Shown: positions 58,184 to 64,000 of the stretch, in pieces | Numbering within the stretch: the stretch's first letter is position 1 | How the letters are laid out: the number at the start of each line of letters is the position of its first letter | Assembly (NCBI GenBank): GCA_003416985.1 | Contig: QVIN01000006.1 | Coordinates: 310,001-374,000, forward strand | Reading direction: 5' to 3' | Origin: Duganella sp. BJB480 | GTDB lineage: Bacteria; Pseudomonadota; Gammaproteobacteria; Burkholderiales; Burkholderiaceae_D | Length of the DNA: 64,000 nt | Notes under the pieces: model-generated | What the model was told of the DNA's origin: nothing | The model's input: only the letters and a program-made list of their open reading frames with translations | Databases searched by the model: none | Program-made: the position numbers and the translations under genes

Positions 58184-59119
58184 TCAGCCCAGCGACTTGA
58201 TGTAGCGGGGATCGATCTGCGCGCAGTAGCCGGCGCAAGACTGGCGGGCGGCGTTGGCGGCGGCGTGCACCAGCATCTCGGCGTTGGAGTGGAAGCACAT
58301 CGAGACGATGATGGCCGGCGGCTCCGGCTGCACCGGCAGTTCGATAAACTCGCCGTTCTTGAGCGCGTCGACCACGAACAGGCTGGGGATGGCCGCCACG
58401 CCGTAGCCATCCTTTACCAACTGGACGATGGCCGCCACCGACGGCGAGCAGGTGATGCGGGTCTGCTCCAGCGGCACCATCGCCAGGTTGGCCATCTTGC
58501 TGACGATCTCCTCGATCATGCGCTGCGGCGCGGTGCCGCGTCCGAAGGTCAGGATGGGCAGGGCCAGCAGGCGCTGGTTCAGGCCTTCCTTGCGCGTGTC
58601 GATCAGGCCCTTGCGGGCGATCCAGTGCAGCGGATACACGGCCAGCGCTTCGGAGACGATGTCGCTGCTCTCCACGCCCTCGACCTGGATCACCAGATCG
58701 AGCTCGCGCGCGCGCAGGCGCCGCTCCAGCACATTGCTCATGTCGACGGTCAGGTCGACCTCCAGCTCCGGGTACATGGTGTTCAACTCGCGGATGTACT
58801 GCGCCAGCCAGCTGTGCACCACCGATTCGATCACGCCCACGCGCAGGCGGCCGCGGATCGCGCTGTCCTTCTGCGCCGCCGCCATCAGCCGGCGCGTGGC
58901 GTCGACCACCGCCTTGGCGTGGGCCAGCAGGTATTCGGCGTTGGCGGTCAGGCGGAAGTCCTTGCTGGTGCGGTCGATCAGCTCCGTTTGCAGTTCCTCC
59001 TCCAGCGTCTTGATGCGCAGCGAGATGGCGGCCGGCGTCGCGTGCAGCGCGCGGGCTGTGGCGCGGAAGCTGCGCAATTGGGCGAGGGTGACGAAGGTCT
59101 CCAGGAAGCGGGTGTTCAT
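58184..59119 (-). CDS. LysR-family transcriptional regulator
   Basis: This 311-residue regulator has the LysR helix-turn-helix (MNTRFLETFVTLAQLRSFRA then LHATPAAISLRIKTLEEEL) and an effector domain (LRVGVIESVVHSWLAQYI, with FGRGTAPQ in the ligand cleft). The start at MNTRFLETF is chosen over one 11 codons upstream. It diverges from the D-glutamate cyclase/MFS/5-oxoprolinase operon over 156 bases that contain two CAAGTT-ATTC repeats, so it most likely regulates that operon. Confidence 0.88.
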   Translation of the reverse strand: MNTRFLETFVTLAQLRSFRATARALHATPAAISLRIKTLEEELQTELIDRTSKDFRLTANAEYLLAHAKAVVDATRRLMAAAQKDSAIRGRLRVGVIESVVHSWLAQYIRELNTMYPELEVDLTVDMSNVLERRLRARELDLVIQVEGVESSDIVSEALAVYPLHWIARKGLIDTRKEGLNQRLLALPILTFGRGTAPQRMIEEIVSKMANLAMVPLEQTRITCSPSVAAIVQLVKDGYGVAAIPSLFVVDALKNGEFIELPVQPEPPAIIVSMCFHSNAEMLVHAAANAARQSCAGYCAQIDPRYIKSLG

Positions 59120-59221
59120 GGCAAACAAGAATACCTTAACCTGACGCACCAAGATAGCGCAGAGTGGTAAGAAAAACTATACAACAACAGCAAAAATAAC
59201 TAGATGGCGTGTAGGGGTATT

Positions 59222-59252
59222 CAAGTTTATTCTTAACTCATGCAAGTTATTC
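59222..59252. promoter_or_regulatory. direct repeats in the LysR/oxoproline operon divergent region
   Basis: CAAGTTTATTC (59222-59232) and CAAGTTATTC (59243-59252) start 21 bases apart, two helical turns. A TATTCTT at 59228-59234 is inverted as AAGAATA near the LysR start (59129-59135). LysR proteins often bind such arrays between divergent genes; assignment is by position. Confidence 0.4.
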
Positions 59253-59275
59253 ATGATTTGACAGAGAGCCATCCA

Positions 59276-60049
59276 ATGACCCCACTCGAATTACGTCACA
59301 AGGTACGCAGCGGCGAGTTCCGCCTGCCCACATCCGGTTACTGCGGCCCGTACGCCCAGGCCAACCTGGTGATCCTGCCGCAGGCGCATGCCGACGAGTT
59401 CCTGCTGTTCTGCCAGCGCAATCCGCGTTCCTGCCCGCTGCTGGCGGTGGGCGAGCCTGGCCAGTGGAACGTGCCGCGCCTGGGCGCCGACATGGACCTG
59501 CGCAGCGACGTCCCCGGCTACAACATCTATCGCGGCGGCCAGCTGGCGTCGCAAACCCACGCGCTGCACGACGTGTGGCGCGACGACCTGGTGGTGTTCG
59601 CGATCGGCTGCTCGTTCTCGTTCGAGCAGATGCTGATCGAGGCCGACATCAAGCTGCGCCACATCGAACAGCGCCGCAACGTCGCCATGTACCGCACCAA
59701 TATCCGCAACCAGGCCGCCGGCCCGTTCGGCGGCGAGATGGTGGTGTCGATGCGGCCGATGAAGGCCGCCGACGCGATCCGCGCGATCCAGATCACCAGC
59801 CGCTATCCGGCGGTGCACGGCGCGCCGGTGCACCTGGGCGATCCTTCGCTGATCGGCATCGCCGACATCGCGCGGCCCGAATACGGCGATCCGGTCGAGA
59901 TCATGCCGGACGAGATACCGGTCTTCTGGGCGTGCGGCGTCACGCCGCAGGAAGCCTTGCGCCACGCGCGCCTGCCGCTGGCGATCACCCACCAGCCGGG
60001 CTACATGCTGGTGACGGACATACTGAATTCATCTTTAGCAGCGTTCTGA
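59276..60049 (+). CDS. D-glutamate cyclase family (DUF1445) putative hydro-lyase
   Basis: The start at 59276 (MTPLELRH) has GAGAG upstream. The 257-residue protein matches the DUF1445/D-glutamate cyclase family: GYCGPYAQANLVILPQ near 22-37, the central DDLVVFAIGCSFSFEQMLIE, and PVHLGDPSLIGIADI near 180-195. Human DGLUCY of this family turns D-glutamate into 5-oxo-D-proline; bacterial members are often labelled putative hydro-lyase. It is followed by an MFS transporter and a 5-oxoprolinase, so D-glutamate/5-oxoproline metabolism is the natural reading. Confidence 0.82.
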   Translation: MTPLELRHKVRSGEFRLPTSGYCGPYAQANLVILPQAHADEFLLFCQRNPRSCPLLAVGEPGQWNVPRLGADMDLRSDVPGYNIYRGGQLASQTHALHDVWRDDLVVFAIGCSFSFEQMLIEADIKLRHIEQRRNVAMYRTNIRNQAAGPFGGEMVVSMRPMKAADAIRAIQITSRYPAVHGAPVHLGDPSLIGIADIARPEYGDPVEIMPDEIPVFWACGVTPQEALRHARLPLAITHQPGYMLVTDILNSSLAAF

Positions 60050-60130
60050 TTTAAAACCAAAGTGGCACCCGCGACGGACCCGCACAGCGCGTCCGCAGGG
60101 GAGTGCCACGCCTGACAAAAGGGGACCACC

Positions 60131-61402
60131 ATGAACACCAGAGCACTATCAACCACCCAGCCGGAAGGATTCTTCGCCTGGTTCCACGCCTTGACCGGCA
60201 AGGAGCGCCGCACCTTCTGGAGCTGCAAGATCGGCTACGCGCTCGACGCGATGGACACGCAGTTCCTCAGCTTCGTGATCCCGACGCTGATCGCCACCTG
60301 GGGCCTGTCCAAGGGCGACGCGGGCTTGATCGGCACCGTCACGCTGTTGACCTCCGCCGCCGGCGGCTGGATCGCCGGCATCCTTTCTGACCGCATCGGC
60401 CGCGTCAAGACGCTGCAGCTGACCATCCTGTGGTTCGCCTTCTTCACCGTGTTGTGCGGGCTGGCGCAGAACTTCACGCAGCTGCTGGTGGCGCGTGGCC
60501 TGATGGGCTTCGGCATGGGCGGCGAGTGGACCGCCGGCGCCATCCTGATCGGCGAGGTAATCCGCGCCAAGGACCGCGGCAAGGCGGTCGGCATGGTGCA
60601 GGCGGGATGGGCGATCGGCTGGGGCGTGTCGGCGCTGCTGTATGCGCTGATGTTCTCGCTGCTGCCGGCCGAATGGGCATGGCGCTCGCTGTTCCTCCTG
60701 GGGATTTTGCCCGCCTTGTTCGTGATCTTCATCCGCCGCTTCGTCGACGAGCCTGAGGTGTTCGTGGCGCAGCAGAAGAAGGTGGCGCCGGCGGACCGCG
60801 CCTCGTTCGCGCAGATCTTCGCGCCGAAGATGCTGAGCACAACGCTGCGCGCCGTGCTGCTGACCACCGGCGCCCAGGGCGGCTACTACGCCATCACCAC
60901 CTGGCTGCCGACCTTCCTGAAAACCGAGCGCCATCTGACGGTGCTGGGCACCGGCGGCTACCTGGCGATGGTGATCGTCGGCTCGTATGTGGGCTACATC
61001 GTCAGCGCCTTCCTGACCGATTACCTGGGCCGCAAGAAGAACTTCATCCTGTTCGCCACCGGCTCGCTGTGCATCGCGCTGGCCTACACCCGGCTGCCGG
61101 TGACGGACGGCGTGATGCTGTTCCTCGGCTTCCCGCTGGGCTTCTGTGTGTCCGGTGTGTTCAGCGGCATGGGCGCCTTCCTGACCGAATTGTTCCCGAC
61201 CGAGATACGCGGCTCGGGCCAGGGCTTCAGCTACAACATGGGCCGCGCCATCGGCTCGCTGTTCCCGCTGATGATAGGCATGAGCAGCCAGTCGATGGCG
61301 CTGGGCGAGGCGATCGGCGTGTTCGCCGGCACCGCCTACGGCGTGATGATCCTGGCCGCGCTGACGCTGCCCGAAACCGCCGGCAAACAACTTGAATCCT
61401 GA
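60131..61402 (+). CDS. MFS transporter (aromatic acid/sialic acid/lactate-like subgroup)
   Basis: The 423-residue permease has 12 predicted helices, the MFS loop 2-3 motif GWIAGILSDRIGRVKTLQ (about 79-96) and GRGLMGFGMGGEWTAGAIL-type sequence near 130, seen in acid:H+ symporters of the AAHS/SHS type. It would take up an organic anion; 5-oxoproline or D-glutamate is the inferred substrate from its place between the cyclase-family gene and the oxoprolinase. The gap before it is 81 bases, and oxoprolinase follows after 22. Confidence 0.85.
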   Translation: MNTRALSTTQPEGFFAWFHALTGKERRTFWSCKIGYALDAMDTQFLSFVIPTLIATWGLSKGDAGLIGTVTLLTSAAGGWIAGILSDRIGRVKTLQLTILWFAFFTVLCGLAQNFTQLLVARGLMGFGMGGEWTAGAILIGEVIRAKDRGKAVGMVQAGWAIGWGVSALLYALMFSLLPAEWAWRSLFLLGILPALFVIFIRRFVDEPEVFVAQQKKVAPADRASFAQIFAPKMLSTTLRAVLLTTGAQGGYYAITTWLPTFLKTERHLTVLGTGGYLAMVIVGSYVGYIVSAFLTDYLGRKKNFILFATGSLCIALAYTRLPVTDGVMLFLGFPLGFCVSGVFSGMGAFLTELFPTEIRGSGQGFSYNMGRAIGSLFPLMIGMSSQSMALGEAIGVFAGTAYGVMILAALTLPETAGKQLES

Positions 61403-61424
61403 TTTAGACAGTAGAGGCATTATC

Positions 61425-64000
<2,576 letters not shown>

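Overview
The window is high-GC DNA from a betaproteobacterium, most likely Burkholderiales and probably Oxalobacteraceae (Massilia/Duganella/Janthinobacterium relatives). The genus is an inference from gene content: an flhDC-motAB-che block, a DUF3460-scpA-panC group, a PEP-CTERM protein, kynurenine-pathway genes and many TonB/AraC/LysR-controlled catabolic loci. I saw no rRNA, tRNA, CRISPR array, insertion sequence or prophage.

Layout. 1-1103: two small envelope proteins. 1100-7026: an AraC regulator divergent from a tight FAD oxidase / glycerol-3-phosphate dehydrogenase-like / FGGY kinase operon. 7540-9370: an AT-richer patch with a Phd/VapC toxin-antitoxin pair, a GNAT acetyltransferase and a 5'-truncated DUF4844-like remnant. 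9412-18298: a catabolic cluster (TonB receptor, class B flavin monooxygenase, aldehyde dehydrogenase, SDR, AraC regulator, MFS permease); two of its promoter regions share one motif. 18276-24528: a GGDEF response regulator, then an aminotransferase, RidA, EamA exporter and divergent MocR regulator. 24524-28587: htpG behind a strong sigma-32-type promoter, followed by a CocE/NonD hydrolase whose ribosome binding site lies inside a hairpin. 28588-32268: a CHRD PEP-CTERM protein, a small hydrolase, kynA and kynU.

32269-45953 is the motility and chemotaxis block, all on the + strand: flhD, flhC, a membrane methyltransferase overlapping flhC, motA, motB, a CheZ-like protein, cheY, cheA, cheW, an MCP, cheR, cheD, cheB, a second cheY and cheZ. 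Two tandem sigma-28 (FliA)-type promoters sit upstream of flhD. This suggests that the flagellar sigma factor feeds back on the master regulator.

45999-58066 holds an EAL-like/HDOD protein, a coiled-coil membrane protein, panC-scpA-DUF3460, an EamA permease, a large unrecognised exported protein, a LysR-GST-fusion flavoprotein group and an extracellular PHB depolymerase-like esterase. 58184-64000 is a LysR regulator divergent from a D-glutamate cyclase family protein, an MFS transporter and a 5-oxoprolinase cut by the window end. Together these read as a D-glutamate/5-oxoproline uptake and degradation operon.

I found no single wholly new system. The best leads are the tandem FliA promoters before flhDC, the flhC-coupled methyltransferase, the second CheZ-like protein, the shared promoter motif in the monooxygenase cluster, and the oxoproline operon.
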